Shown piece after piece: positions 8,817 to 16,591 of a stretch of DNA of 64,000 nucleotides; the stretch's first letter is position 1; every line of letters begins with the position of its first letter. A program made the position numbers and the translations under genes. The DNA comes from JAHBVL01 sp964461025 (GTDB lineage: Bacteria > Chloroflexota > Chloroflexia > Thermomicrobiales > UBA6265): positions 1 through 64,000 of the forward strand of contig CAYWSE010000005.1 in assembly GCA_964461025.1 (NCBI GenBank). Direction: 5' to 3'. Below the pieces are notes generated by a model. That model did not search any database and had not been told where the DNA came from. It saw only the letters and a program-made list of their open reading frames with translations.

Positions 8817-8882
8817 ATGTATATCGGCGGCGGAGCACTGCTCCTGATCATCATCATTCTGCTGCTCATTCTGATTTTCTGA
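8817..8882 (+). CDS. 21-residue hydrophobic membrane peptide
   Basis: ATG 8817 to TGA 8880-8882. It reads MYIGGG, then about 15 leucine/isoleucine residues, ending LILIF. AAGGAG at 8806-8811 is correctly spaced (5 nt). The whole peptide is one transmembrane helix with no charged residue. Small hydrophobic proteins of this type are common in actinobacteria and Chloroflexota but are often not annotated. Function unknown. Confidence 0.6.
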   Translation: MYIGGGALLLIIIILLLILIF

Positions 8883-8913
8883 CACCATCGACGCGGCAGA
8901 ATAGTTCAAGCTT

Positions 8914-8950
8914 CTGGAAAAGCTGTCCTTCCAGCGGACAGCTTTTCCAG
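8914..8950. terminator. Perfect 15-bp hairpin
   Basis: CTGGAAAAGCTGTCC (8914-8928) and its exact complement (8936-8950) around a 7-nt loop. There is no T-run on the plus side. It separates the PRC/peptide unit from the aldehyde dehydrogenase promoter, and its right arm overlaps the likely -35 of that promoter. Confidence 0.6.
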
Positions 8951-8993
8951 ATCCCAGCGCTTTCGCTATAATAGTCAATAATTGAGTATTCAA
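8944..8993 (+). promoter_or_regulatory. Aldehyde dehydrogenase promoter with overlapping operator
   Basis: A perfect TATAAT at 8967-8972, with TTTCCA at 8944-8949, gives a 17-nt spacer. Directly downstream are two overlapping palindromes: TCAATAATTGA (8975-8985) and TTGAGTATTCAA (8982-8993). They would cover the transcription start, as a repressor site does. A 20-of-22 match to 8971-8992 is found at 14271-14292. The binding protein is unknown. Confidence 0.6.
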
Positions 8994-9021
8994 TATCTGA
9001 TTATCACAAAAGGACGAAAGC

Positions 9022-10521
9022 ATGACAGCCACAGTCGTCGATTACGCCCTGAAGCCGAGGGTCACCGCGTATCTCGAAGAGCAGCGGAAGCTCTTCATCA
9101 ATGGCGCGTTTGTCGATTCCGCAAGCGACGAGGAAATCCCCGTTCTCGATCCGTCCACTGGAGCCGAAATTGCCCGCGTCCCGTCTGGCAACGCGACCGA
9201 CATCGATCGGGCGGTCGCCGCCGCGCGAGCCGCGTTCGACTCCGGTCCTTGGAGCACCATCAAGCCAACCGATCGCGCGAAGCTGATCTGGAAGCTGGCC
9301 GACCTCCTCGAGGAGCATGCCGAGGAGCTCGCCGAGCTGGAGAGTCTCGACAACGGAAAGCCAAAGAAGGCGGCTCTTGAAGGGGACGTCGCAGGCTCGA
9401 TCGAGATGTTCCGCTACTTCTCCGGCTGGGCCACCAAGATCGAGGGAACCCAGATTCCGTTCGCGTCCGAAGCTTCCGGAAACTACTTGACCTACACCAA
9501 CCGTGTGCCGGTCGGCGTGGTCGGACAGATCATCCCCTGGAACTACCCGTTGATGATGATCGCCTGGAAGTTCGCTCCCGCCCTGGCGGTTGGTTGCACG
9601 ATCGTGCTCAAACCGGCGGAGCAAACGCCGCTGAGCGCGCTCTATGTCGCCAAACTGGTTCAGGAGGCCGGGTTCCCCGACGGTGTCATCAATATCGTCA
9701 CTGGCGATGGCGAAACGGCCGGCGCCGCGCTCGCCGCACATCCACAGGTCGACAAGGTCGCCTTCACCGGCTCGACCGAAGTTGGCCGGCTGATCGTTCA
9801 GGCTGCCGCCGGCAATCTCAAGAAGGTTTCCCTCGAGCTCGGCGGCAAATCTCCGAACATCGTGCTGCCCGATGCCGATCTCGATGTCACGATTCCCGGC
9901 GCGGCAGATGCCATCTTCAACAACCACGGCCAGGATTGTTCGGCAGGTTCGCGGCTCTTCGTCCACAAATCGCACTTCGACAAAGTGGTCGGCGGTGTCG
10001 TCGACAAAGCCAAGGAAATCCGGCTCGGTCCCGGACTCGATCCCGACACCGATATGGGACCGCTGGTGTCCGACGAGCAGCTGAACCGCGTGGTGGGCTA
10101 CCTGCAGAGCGGCGTCGACAATGGCGCCCGCACCCTGTCGGGCGGCAAACGGCGCGGCGACCAGGGCTATTTCGTCGAACCTACCGTCTTCGTCGACACG
10201 AAGCCCTCGATGAGCATCGTGCAGGAGGAGATCTTCGGTCCGGTCGTCGCGGCGATTCCATTCGACGATCTCGACGACTTGGTGGCGACCGCCAACAACA
10301 CCACCTATGGCCTCGCCGCCGGCATCTGGACCACCAATCTCTCGAAAGCGCACTCGATCGCCAGCAAGCTACGAGCCGGCTCGGTCTGGATCAACTGCTA
10401 CGGCGTGACTGATCCCGCCGTGCCTTTCGGCGGGTTCAAGCAGTCCGGCTGGGGCCGGGAGATGGGCCACGAGGTTCTCGAGCTCTACACTGAAACACGG
10501 GCCGTTACCGTAGCGCTCTGA
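9022..10521 (+). CDS. NAD(P)-dependent aldehyde dehydrogenase (first copy)
   Basis: A 499-residue enzyme oxidising an aldehyde to its acid. The ALDH core is complete: IIPWNYPLMM (nucleotide/substrate), LKPAEQTPLSALY, FTGSTEVG, the general base E272 in LELGGKSPN, catalytic C306 in GQDCSAGSR, EEIFGPV, and PFGGFKQSGWGRE near the end. Betaine-aldehyde/aromatic-aldehyde subclass by look; substrate not determined. AAAGGA lies before ATG 9022. The second copy follows at 34 bp, so the two are probably one operon under the 8944-8993 promoter. Confidence 0.94.
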   Translation: MTATVVDYALKPRVTAYLEEQRKLFINGAFVDSASDEEIPVLDPSTGAEIARVPSGNATDIDRAVAAARAAFDSGPWSTIKPTDRAKLIWKLADLLEEHAEELAELESLDNGKPKKAALEGDVAGSIEMFRYFSGWATKIEGTQIPFASEASGNYLTYTNRVPVGVVGQIIPWNYPLMMIAWKFAPALAVGCTIVLKPAEQTPLSALYVAKLVQEAGFPDGVINIVTGDGETAGAALAAHPQVDKVAFTGSTEVGRLIVQAAAGNLKKVSLELGGKSPNIVLPDADLDVTIPGAADAIFNNHGQDCSAGSRLFVHKSHFDKVVGGVVDKAKEIRLGPGLDPDTDMGPLVSDEQLNRVVGYLQSGVDNGARTLSGGKRRGDQGYFVEPTVFVDTKPSMSIVQEEIFGPVVAAIPFDDLDDLVATANNTTYGLAAGIWTTNLSKAHSIASKLRAGSVWINCYGVTDPAVPFGGFKQSGWGREMGHEVLELYTETRAVTVAL

Positions 10522-10555
10522 GCGGAGCGACCGACAGCGCCCATAAGGAGCACTC

Positions 10556-12016
10556 ATGACCGCAACGACGGAGATTACGCGATACAAACTGCTCATCGGC
10601 GGCCAACAGGTCGACGCCGCAAGCGGTGAAACCTTTCCGGTTCTGAATCCCGCCACCAACCAGGTGATCGGTCAGGTCGCGAAGGCAGGTTCAGAGGATG
10701 TCGATCGCGCGGTGGCGGTGGCTCGCACCGAGTTCGATGCTGGTTCCTGGCCACGCACCAGTGCAACCGACCGCGGGAGAGTCATTCGCAAGATCGCCGA
10801 TCTGATACGAGAGCGAGCAGATGAGCTGGCTCAGCTCGAGAGCGCGAACACCGGCAAACCAATCACCAACGCGAAAAACGAGGTGCTCTCAGGGGCAGGA
10901 GTTTTCGATTACTACGCCGGCGCGCCGGACAAGCATTTCGGCGAGACGATCCCGGTCGCCGACAACATCCTCGATTTCACCCTGCGCGAACCGGCTGGCG
11001 TCTGCGGACAGATCGTGCCCTGGAACTTCCCATTCTCAATGGCCAGCTGGAAGGTGGCTCCCGGTCTGGCGGCAGGATGTACGCTGATTCTCAAACCGGC
11101 TTCGAACACACCGCTGACGGCGCTAGCGCTCGGCGAGATTTGCCTGGAAGCTGGAGTGCCGGAGGGTGCGATCAGCGTGCTGCCCGGTCCGGGGTCGGTC
11201 ATTGGCGAGCACCTGGCGACCCACGCGTTGGTCGACAAGATCGCCTTCACCGGTGAAACCGCGACCGGCATTCAGATTCTCCGCGCCGCTGCAGGCACGG
11301 TGAAGAAGGTCTCACTGGAGTTGGGCGGCAAGAGTCCGAACATCGTCTTCGCCGATGCCGATCTCGAAAAGGCCGCTGCTTTCGCCGTGCCGGCCGGGTT
11401 CAACAACACCGGTCAGACCTGTACCGCCCGGACACGGATTTTCGTCAACGATTCGAGCTACGATCGCTTCCTCGACCACCTCGTCGATCAGACTGAGCAA
11501 TGGACGGTCGGCGATCCCGCCGACACGGCAACCCGCATGGGACCGCTGATCTCTTCCGCTCAGCACGAACGAGTGGCGAACTACATCGACATCGGTCGCG
11601 ACGAAGGCGCCGCGCTCATCTATGGTGGCGTGCGTCCGACCGCATTCGATGCCGGGAACTTTCTGCAACCGACGATCTTTGCCGATGTGTCGAACGATAT
11701 GCGGATCGCCCGGGAAGAAATCTTCGGACCGGTCGTGTCGGTGATCCGTTTCGAGGACGAGGCGGAGGTCGTCGCCGCGGCGAATGCGAATGAGTACGGT
11801 CTTGCCGCCTCGGTCTGGACGCGCGATCTCGGTCGCGCCATGCGTGTGGCGAAGGGGCTGCGATCCGGCATGGTTTCGGTGAACAGCAATGGTGGTCCGG
11901 GCGTGCTCGGTCCGTTCGGCGGATACAAGAAGAGCGGACTTGGTCGCGAGCTCTCGATGCACGGTCTCGACCTCTATACGCAGGTCAAGAATGTGTATGT
12001 GGACTTGAGTGCGTAG
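10556..12016 (+). CDS. NAD(P)-dependent aldehyde dehydrogenase (second copy)
   Basis: A 486-residue ALDH, paralogous to the gene before it. Key residues are present: IVPWNFPFSM, LKPASNTPLTAL, FTGETATG, LELGGKSPN, catalytic C289 in NTGQTCTARTR, EEIFGPV and PFGGYKKSGLGRE. AAGGAG lies 6 nt before the ATG. Co-transcribed with the first copy; the divergence suggests different substrate ranges or a hetero-oligomer. The stop codon abuts a heptamer array. Confidence 0.94.
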   Translation: MTATTEITRYKLLIGGQQVDAASGETFPVLNPATNQVIGQVAKAGSEDVDRAVAVARTEFDAGSWPRTSATDRGRVIRKIADLIRERADELAQLESANTGKPITNAKNEVLSGAGVFDYYAGAPDKHFGETIPVADNILDFTLREPAGVCGQIVPWNFPFSMASWKVAPGLAAGCTLILKPASNTPLTALALGEICLEAGVPEGAISVLPGPGSVIGEHLATHALVDKIAFTGETATGIQILRAAAGTVKKVSLELGGKSPNIVFADADLEKAAAFAVPAGFNNTGQTCTARTRIFVNDSSYDRFLDHLVDQTEQWTVGDPADTATRMGPLISSAQHERVANYIDIGRDEGAALIYGGVRPTAFDAGNFLQPTIFADVSNDMRIAREEIFGPVVSVIRFEDEAEVVAAANANEYGLAASVWTRDLGRAMRVAKGLRSGMVSVNSNGGPGVLGPFGGYKKSGLGRELSMHGLDLYTQVKNVYVDLSA

Positions 12017-12132
12017 TTGATGGTGCAAAGCTCATGGTTGATAGTTGATGGTAGATAGTGGGCTGCGACCCAAGTTCTGCCATCTACTATGTACTATCTT
12101 CTATCTACTATTCATTATGCACTGCGAACTAT
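12016..12132. repeat. Inverted pair of heptamer arrays (GTTGATG / CTACTAT)
   Basis: Left arm 12016-12057: GTTGATG, GTGCAAA, GCTCATG, GTTGATA, GTTGATG, GTAGATA. Right arm 12084-12132: CTACTAT, GTACTAT, CTTCTAT, CTACTAT, TCATTAT, GCACTGC, GAACTAT. The arms are partly complementary (GTAGATA to TATCTAC), so a long imperfect hairpin could form between the two convergent genes. Confidence 0.7.
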
Positions 12133-12657
12133 TCACTCTGCCTTCCCCTTCGCCTCCCGCGCCCGCTTGCGCGCCATGCCGATGCGCTCGGCTGACTCGC
12201 GGTCGGCGTCGATCGTGAGCTCGATGCGATCGATCCACTTAACACTCGTGTAGTAGCGGCGGTTCGGAACGACAAGTCGCCACGGACCGCCCTCGGTCAC
12301 GTCCAATGGATGCCCGGCCAATCGATCGCAGATGAGGACGTCTGGCGCCTCGTCGATCGGCACCGCCACACCGTATGGACCGGCACTGATAAGCGCGAAT
12401 CGGGCAGTGTCGAATGGACTGACGAGCGACAACAGATCGGAGAGTCGCATGCCTGACCAATCGGTATCCGGAATCGGTCCCCGCTCCAGGCAGCTCACCG
12501 AACCTAGCCAGGAAATCCTGGGCAGGTCGTCCAGATCGCCGGGTGTCAGCTGCTTTGGTGTCTGGACCAGCCCGGCAATGGTGAGAATCGGTTGTTCGGC
12601 ATGCCGCTGCGCCTGACGAGGTATGCCGTGTATCGTGCGACCGGCAAAGTTGCTCAT
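12133..12657 (-). CDS. Sulfite-oxidase-fold molybdopterin-binding protein
   Basis: A 174-residue protein with the oxidoreductase molybdopterin-binding fold: ILTIAGLVQTPKQLT at the start, then a conserved cysteine in SVSCLERG (the usual Mo ligand), a GVAVPIDEA stretch, and GGPWRLVVPNRRYYTSVKWI. There is no signal peptide, haem or dimerisation domain, so it is a minimal cytoplasmic form. GGAGG precedes ATG 12657. It lies 47 bp downstream of an ALDH gene on the same strand and is probably co-transcribed with it. Substrate unknown. Confidence 0.87.
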   Translation of the reverse strand: MSNFAGRTIHGIPRQAQRHAEQPILTIAGLVQTPKQLTPGDLDDLPRISWLGSVSCLERGPIPDTDWSGMRLSDLLSLVSPFDTARFALISAGPYGVAVPIDEAPDVLICDRLAGHPLDVTEGGPWRLVVPNRRYYTSVKWIDRIELTIDADRESAERIGMARKRAREAKGKAE

Positions 12658-12704
12658 CCTCGCCTCCCCTCATCCTCCCCGGCCGCCGCCGGCGACGGAG
12701 TTGT

Positions 12705-14171
12705 TCATGCCCAGGTCATACGCTCGCCACTGTAATCGATGTAGTTCACCTTGAGTTTGGTGAAGGTGGTCATGCTCTCAATGCCGAGATCTTCGCCCAC
12801 TCCGCTCAGCTTGTGCCCTTCGTACGGCACATTCCACTGCAGATAGTGCGGTCTGTTGGTCCAGACGATGCCCGCTTCGAGGCATTCCGACATGCGCAAC
12901 GCACGGGAGAGATCGCGCGTCCAGAGCGTCGCGGCGAGCCCGTAGGTCACATCGTTGGCGATGCGGATCGCTTCCTCTTCCGACGAAAAGGTCATCACCG
13001 AGAGAACCGGACCAAAGATTTCCTCCTGCGCTATGCGCATCTCCGGTTTGACATCGGTGAAGATCGTCGGATTGATGAAATATCCCTCTTCGCATCCTGG
13101 GATCGACGGACGTGTTCCGCCTGTCAGGATCGTGGCGCCCTCGTCCGCGCCAAGAGCGACATACCCCTGGACGCGATCGAGCTGCTCCTGCGAAACGAGC
13201 GGGCCGAGGTGTGTCCCGTCCTCCATGGGGTCGCCCACGACGATCGATTCGGCACGGGTCCGGAAGGTATCGAGAAAGGCGTCGGCCAGCCGCTCGCTCA
13301 CCAGCAACCGGGATCCGGCCGTGCAGATCTGCCCCGAATTGAAGTAGCTGGTGAAGATCGATCCGGCCACTGCCTGCTCGATATCCGCATCGTCGAAAAT
13401 GATGTTCGGGGTTTTGCCGCCGAGCTCCAGATGGACGCTCTTGATCGTCTCGGCGCCGGCGTGCAGGATCAACCGCCCGACTTCTGTGCTCCCGGTGAAC
13501 GTGATCTTGGGGACATCAGGGTGTGCAGCAAGAGCCGCACCGGTCGTCTCGCCATCACCATGCACGACATTGACCACTCCGGCAGGCACCCCAGCCTCGA
13601 AGAGCGCTTCGGCCAGGGCATTGGTCGAGACCGGCGTCTGCTCGGCCATCTTGATCACGACCGAGTTGCCGGCGGCGAGAGGCGCCGCCGTTTTCCACAC
13701 GGCCAAGGCGAACGGGAAGTTCCACGGCGCAATGGCGCCAACCACGCCATGCGGTTCGCGTCTGGAAAAGGCGAACATCCCCGGTGGCGAGGCATAGAGC
13801 GTACCGCTGATCTGCTCCGGCAGCTGCGAGAAGTACTCGAGACAGGATGCGGCGCCGAGCACGTCCCCTCTGGCGGCAGCGATCGGTTTTCCGGTGTCCT
13901 GTAGCTCGAGGAGCGCGATCCCGTCGGCGCGGTCGGCGATCAGCTGAGCCGCCTTGCGCATGCGCTTTGCTCGCTCGACAGGCGCGAGGCCAGTCCAGCG
14001 TCCTTCCCGAAACGCACGCAGGGCCGATTGCACTGCCCGGTCGACATCTTCCCCTTCTCCAAAGGCAACAGTCGCAAACGGCCTGCCGGTCGCCGGATTG
14101 ATCGAGGCGAAGGTTCTGCCGGAGAGCGAGGACGTATGCTGGCCATCGATAAAGTGGTTGACTTCGATCAC
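12705..14171 (-). CDS. NAD(P)-dependent aldehyde dehydrogenase (third copy)
   Basis: A 488-residue enzyme. The frame is open to an ATG at 14228, but GTG 14171 has GGAAGGAG just upstream and gives the normal N-terminus VIEVNHFIDGQ. ALDH landmarks: IAPWNFPFAL, IKMAEQTPVSTN, FTGSTEVG, LELGGKTPN, catalytic C283 in SGQICTAGSR, EEIFGPV and the late YEGHKLSGVGED. The last motif departs from the usual PFGG-K-SG-GRE, so substrate handling may differ. It is transcribed away from the 14271-14292 operator, which it shares in sequence with the other ALDH unit. Confidence 0.93.
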   Translation of the reverse strand: MIEVNHFIDGQHTSSLSGRTFASINPATGRPFATVAFGEGEDVDRAVQSALRAFREGRWTGLAPVERAKRMRKAAQLIADRADGIALLELQDTGKPIAAARGDVLGAASCLEYFSQLPEQISGTLYASPPGMFAFSRREPHGVVGAIAPWNFPFALAVWKTAAPLAAGNSVVIKMAEQTPVSTNALAEALFEAGVPAGVVNVVHGDGETTGAALAAHPDVPKITFTGSTEVGRLILHAGAETIKSVHLELGGKTPNIIFDDADIEQAVAGSIFTSYFNSGQICTAGSRLLVSERLADAFLDTFRTRAESIVVGDPMEDGTHLGPLVSQEQLDRVQGYVALGADEGATILTGGTRPSIPGCEEGYFINPTIFTDVKPEMRIAQEEIFGPVLSVMTFSSEEEAIRIANDVTYGLAATLWTRDLSRALRMSECLEAGIVWTNRPHYLQWNVPYEGHKLSGVGEDLGIESMTTFTKLKVNYIDYSGERMTWA

Positions 14172-14270
14172 GAACAGGCTCCTTCCAGATCGGCTACATA
14201 TCGGCCATAGGCGTCGTTTCGCCACCATTCGACGCGCTGCCTCGCCGGGATCGTCGTATACTCCTCCGAT

Positions 14271-14292
14271 ATAGTCAATATTTGATTATTCA
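14271..14292. promoter_or_regulatory. Operator-like sequence shared with 8971-8992
   Basis: Twenty of 22 bases match the element in front of the first ALDH operon, including ATAGTCAATA, TTGA and TATTCA. TATAGT (14270-14275) is a possible -10 for the rightward gene, and TTGACT read on the minus strand (14278-14273) a possible -35 for the leftward ALDH gene. It lies in the divergent gap 14172-14393. Confidence 0.55.
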
Positions 14293-14393
14293 GCAACACG
14301 CCAAACGTGCGGAATGGCATCGACAATCGAACTGTGCTTTCAGGTTCGGAATCTCACAATGGTTCGAGCGGATTGGGTATCGAGGAGCGTCGC

Positions 14394-14918
14394 TTGACTG
14401 ACAGAGGGCTGTTTTCCAACGACGAGATCGCCAGGCTGGAACAACTCCGTTTCCGGCGGATGTCGGGCATCTGGCCACCACCGGTGCAGGTGCGCTTTGT
14501 CGACCGGCACCCGTTGCGGATGGATGTCGAGCTCCTGCTTCAGCACCTGCCCGACCGGTTGACGTATCGGTGCACGATGAGCCGTGAACACTCCACCGGC
14601 GTCAACTTGCGGTTCAGTACGCACTTTCAGACACCGCTGACGGAACCGATCGAACCCACCCTGGCCGAAGTGTTGCGATGGCTTGCGGTGAGCGCCGCGC
14701 ACATTTCGGTCGCCGAGGACATGAGCCTCTGGGCAGCATTTCACATGCACGCCGCCAACGACGCCCGCCGCAACATCCCGTATCGGGGTCTGGTGCGCGA
14801 AACGAGCTGTGTCGAACAATTCGTCGAATCGCTGACCGCTGAAATCGCCCTCTTGCGCGAATTCCTCGGCGAAGCAGCTTTTCGCGATCTCCTCGCTTCC
14901 GCCGACGCCATCGCCTGA
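14394..14918 (+). CDS. Hypothetical protein
   Basis: A 174-residue cytoplasmic protein if it starts at TTG 14394, which has GAGGAG at 14382-14387; GTG 14307 would add 29 residues with no ribosome site. I do not recognise the family. Visible features are an N-terminal helix rich in charged residues (SNDEIARLEQLRFRRMSG), a beta-rich centre (RLTYRCTMSREHSTGVNLRF) and a helical C-terminus. There are no membrane segments. It is divergent from the third ALDH gene and shares its control region, so a link to that pathway is possible. Confidence 0.65.
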   Translation: MTDRGLFSNDEIARLEQLRFRRMSGIWPPPVQVRFVDRHPLRMDVELLLQHLPDRLTYRCTMSREHSTGVNLRFSTHFQTPLTEPIEPTLAEVLRWLAVSAAHISVAEDMSLWAAFHMHAANDARRNIPYRGLVRETSCVEQFVESLTAEIALLREFLGEAAFRDLLASADAIA

Positions 14919-14939
14919 CGGCCGCCGGTTATCGGCCAT

Positions 14940-15359
14940 CTATAGGGCGGGCTGAAATGACTTGCTCAGTGCTTTGATGACCATATCGGGGTCTTGCTCG
15001 ATCACCCTCAGGAATGTCTTTGCCGGCAGACTCGGTTCGCTGACTTTCTGCTCCCAGTCGCGAAGCGTACCCAGCGGAATCTGAAACGCCTCGGCAAACT
15101 CGATCTGGGTCATGTTGAGTCCTTCGCGAATCCGGCGAGGATTCGGGACCGGTCGAAGCTGCCGGATTTCTTCAGGCGTCATTGGCGGGTTATCGGGATC
15201 AGCAAGAGCGTTTGCCTCGATCTCTTCTTCTGTCATGGCCGCCAGACGCGCCCGGTCGGTCCGGTCAACGGCAACCGTCCGGCTGCCGTCATCGTTGAGC
15301 CTCCAGACTGTCCCATCTGAATCGAGCTCGACTCTCACGATATGCTCTTCGCTCTTCAC
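14940..15359 (-). CDS. XRE-type helix-turn-helix antitoxin (pair 1)
   Basis: A 139-residue protein from GTG 15359 (AAGGAAGG upstream). The N-terminal half has beta strands (EEHIVRVELDSDGTVWRLND) and a DPDNPPMTPEEI linker. The C-terminal HTH reads NMTQIEFAEAFQIPLGTLRD, then WEQKVSEPSLPAKTFLRVIE. It overlaps the BrnT-like toxin gene upstream and probably neutralises the toxin and represses the pair. The second pair has the same organisation, including DPDNPPLT and the HTH. Confidence 0.85.
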   Translation of the reverse strand: MKSEEHIVRVELDSDGTVWRLNDDGSRTVAVDRTDRARLAAMTEEEIEANALADPDNPPMTPEEIRQLRPVPNPRRIREGLNMTQIEFAEAFQIPLGTLRDWEQKVSEPSLPAKTFLRVIEQDPDMVIKALSKSFQPAL

Positions 15360-15601
15360 GTCGCGCCTTCCTTGCAGAAATGATTTCTTGTTCCTGACGC
15401 CCGGGCGGTGCACACGACCGCGATCATATCGACGCCGTCACTTCCCACAACAACCCTGCGGACTTCCCGAATATCTTCGACCAGTGACAACCGCTCCATC
15501 CGAAAGTCATCGCTGAAGACACGTACTGCACCATCGAAGTCCAAACCATGCTTCTCTTGGTTGGAACTATTCTTTGCCTGATCCCACTCGTACTGTCTCA
15601 C
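15356..15601 (-). pseudogene. BrnT-family toxin (pair 1), frameshifted at its C-terminus
   Basis: An 81-residue frame with the BrnT start YEWDQAKNSSNQEKHGLDF and VFSDDF. The protein ends abnormally as SGTRNHFCKEGAT. Removing one A from the AGAAATC around 15380 restores RIISARKARREERR, the conserved family end, and lets the gene run to a TGA at 15289, overlapping the antitoxin by 71 nt. Intact pair 2 overlaps by 56 nt. BrnT proteins are RNase toxins; this copy is probably inactive unless the extra A is a sequencing error. Confidence 0.75.
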
Positions 15602-15825
15602 ACGCTGACTCTGCCCATTCTACTGGCGACCAGTACTACCGACAACAGACGAGCGAGCGACCAAGTGGCAGTTCTGTGGCCTGAAGACCAGCAACACGGG
15701 GTAACGTTGGCAGCGGATCGCCGCGCGTCTCCGCTGCGGTCTCCCTATCAACATAGCCATGCTTCGAAAGGACTCGAGAACTACGACCGCAATGATGCCA
15801 TTCGCACAGCGTGCGTTGGGAGCGT

Positions 15826-16242
15826 CTAACTCGCCTTCCGGTACGACTTCTCCAGGGCGGCCTTGGCCCCCTCAGGGTCCTGTTCGATGATTCGGAGCAG
15901 TGATCTGGCAACGCTATCAGGGAAGTCTGGACCTCGTTCCCAACTCTGGATGAGATCGAGTGCGATGCCGTACGTTTCGGCGAACTCCAGTTGCGTGAGA
16001 CCAAGATTGTTCCGAATGATGTAGACATTCGGAATCAACTCCATCTTCGCGAGATACTCATCAGTGAGTGGCGGATTGTCAGGATCGGTGAGCGCTGCAC
16101 GCGTGATGTCCTCTTCCGTGAGTGCATCGAAAGCGGCCCAGTCCGTTCTTCCCTTCAATGGGACAAGCGTTCCGTCGTTGAGTACTTCAAATACTCGTCC
16201 ATCCGGAAGCATCTCGACGTTCGTCATATGATCTTCGTTCAT
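15826..16242 (-). CDS. XRE-type helix-turn-helix antitoxin (pair 2)
   Basis: A 138-residue protein from ATG 16242 (AAAGG upstream); the longer open frame to 16335 is inside the toxin gene. N-terminal strands (NVEMLPDGRVFEVLNDGT), the linker DPDNPPLTDEY, then an HTH LGLTQLEFAETYGIALDLIQ followed by SWERGPDFPDSVARSLLRII. Paralogue of the antitoxin at 14940. Forms the partner of the intact BrnT-like toxin, with which it overlaps by 56 nt. Confidence 0.87.
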   Translation of the reverse strand: MNEDHMTNVEMLPDGRVFEVLNDGTLVPLKGRTDWAAFDALTEEDITRAALTDPDNPPLTDEYLAKMELIPNVYIIRNNLGLTQLEFAETYGIALDLIQSWERGPDFPDSVARSLLRIIEQDPEGAKAALEKSYRKAS

Positions 16243-16501
16243 CGCGACGGGCCTTTCTGGCCGATATGAGACGGACTTTTGTCCCGCGCCGGGTCCATAC
16301 GACGGTGATCGGCTTGCCCGACCGCGTAAGCCCACTGGTAACGATCCGCAATTCAGAGCTGTCAGGTCGAATCGACAATCGGACTATCCTGAAAGGATCA
16401 GCAAACACCTGAACTGCGTCGGCGAAATCAAGCTCATGCTTCGAGCGATTCGTCTCGTTCTTTCGCTCGTCCCATTCGAAACTCAATTGTGGCACCGGCA
16501 T
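16187..16501 (-). CDS. BrnT-family toxin (pair 2)
   Basis: A 104-residue protein with the BrnT pattern: LSFEWDERKNETNRSKHELD, FADAVQVFADPF, and the basic end VRLISARKARRDERRSYDE. BrnT is a ribonuclease-type toxin whose usual partner is BrnA; here the partner is an XRE HTH protein. The toxin gene comes first and overlaps the antitoxin start, as in several BrnT loci. The 15602-15825 gap between the two pairs holds no gene. Confidence 0.87.
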   Translation of the reverse strand: MPVPQLSFEWDERKNETNRSKHELDFADAVQVFADPFRIVRLSIRPDSSELRIVTSGLTRSGKPITVVWTRRGTKVRLISARKARRDERRSYDERRDASGWTSI

Positions 16502-16591
16502 ACGTCAAATTCCAAGTGGTTCGCGCAGACTCCGAATAGCGCAGCCGGCAGAGTCGCCTGGCGAACCGCCTCCTGCACCCAACGATTCATC

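Noticed and set aside
12813..13904. Plus-strand open frame of 363 residues
   Set aside because: Antisense shadow of the third aldehyde dehydrogenase, which has all catalytic motifs.
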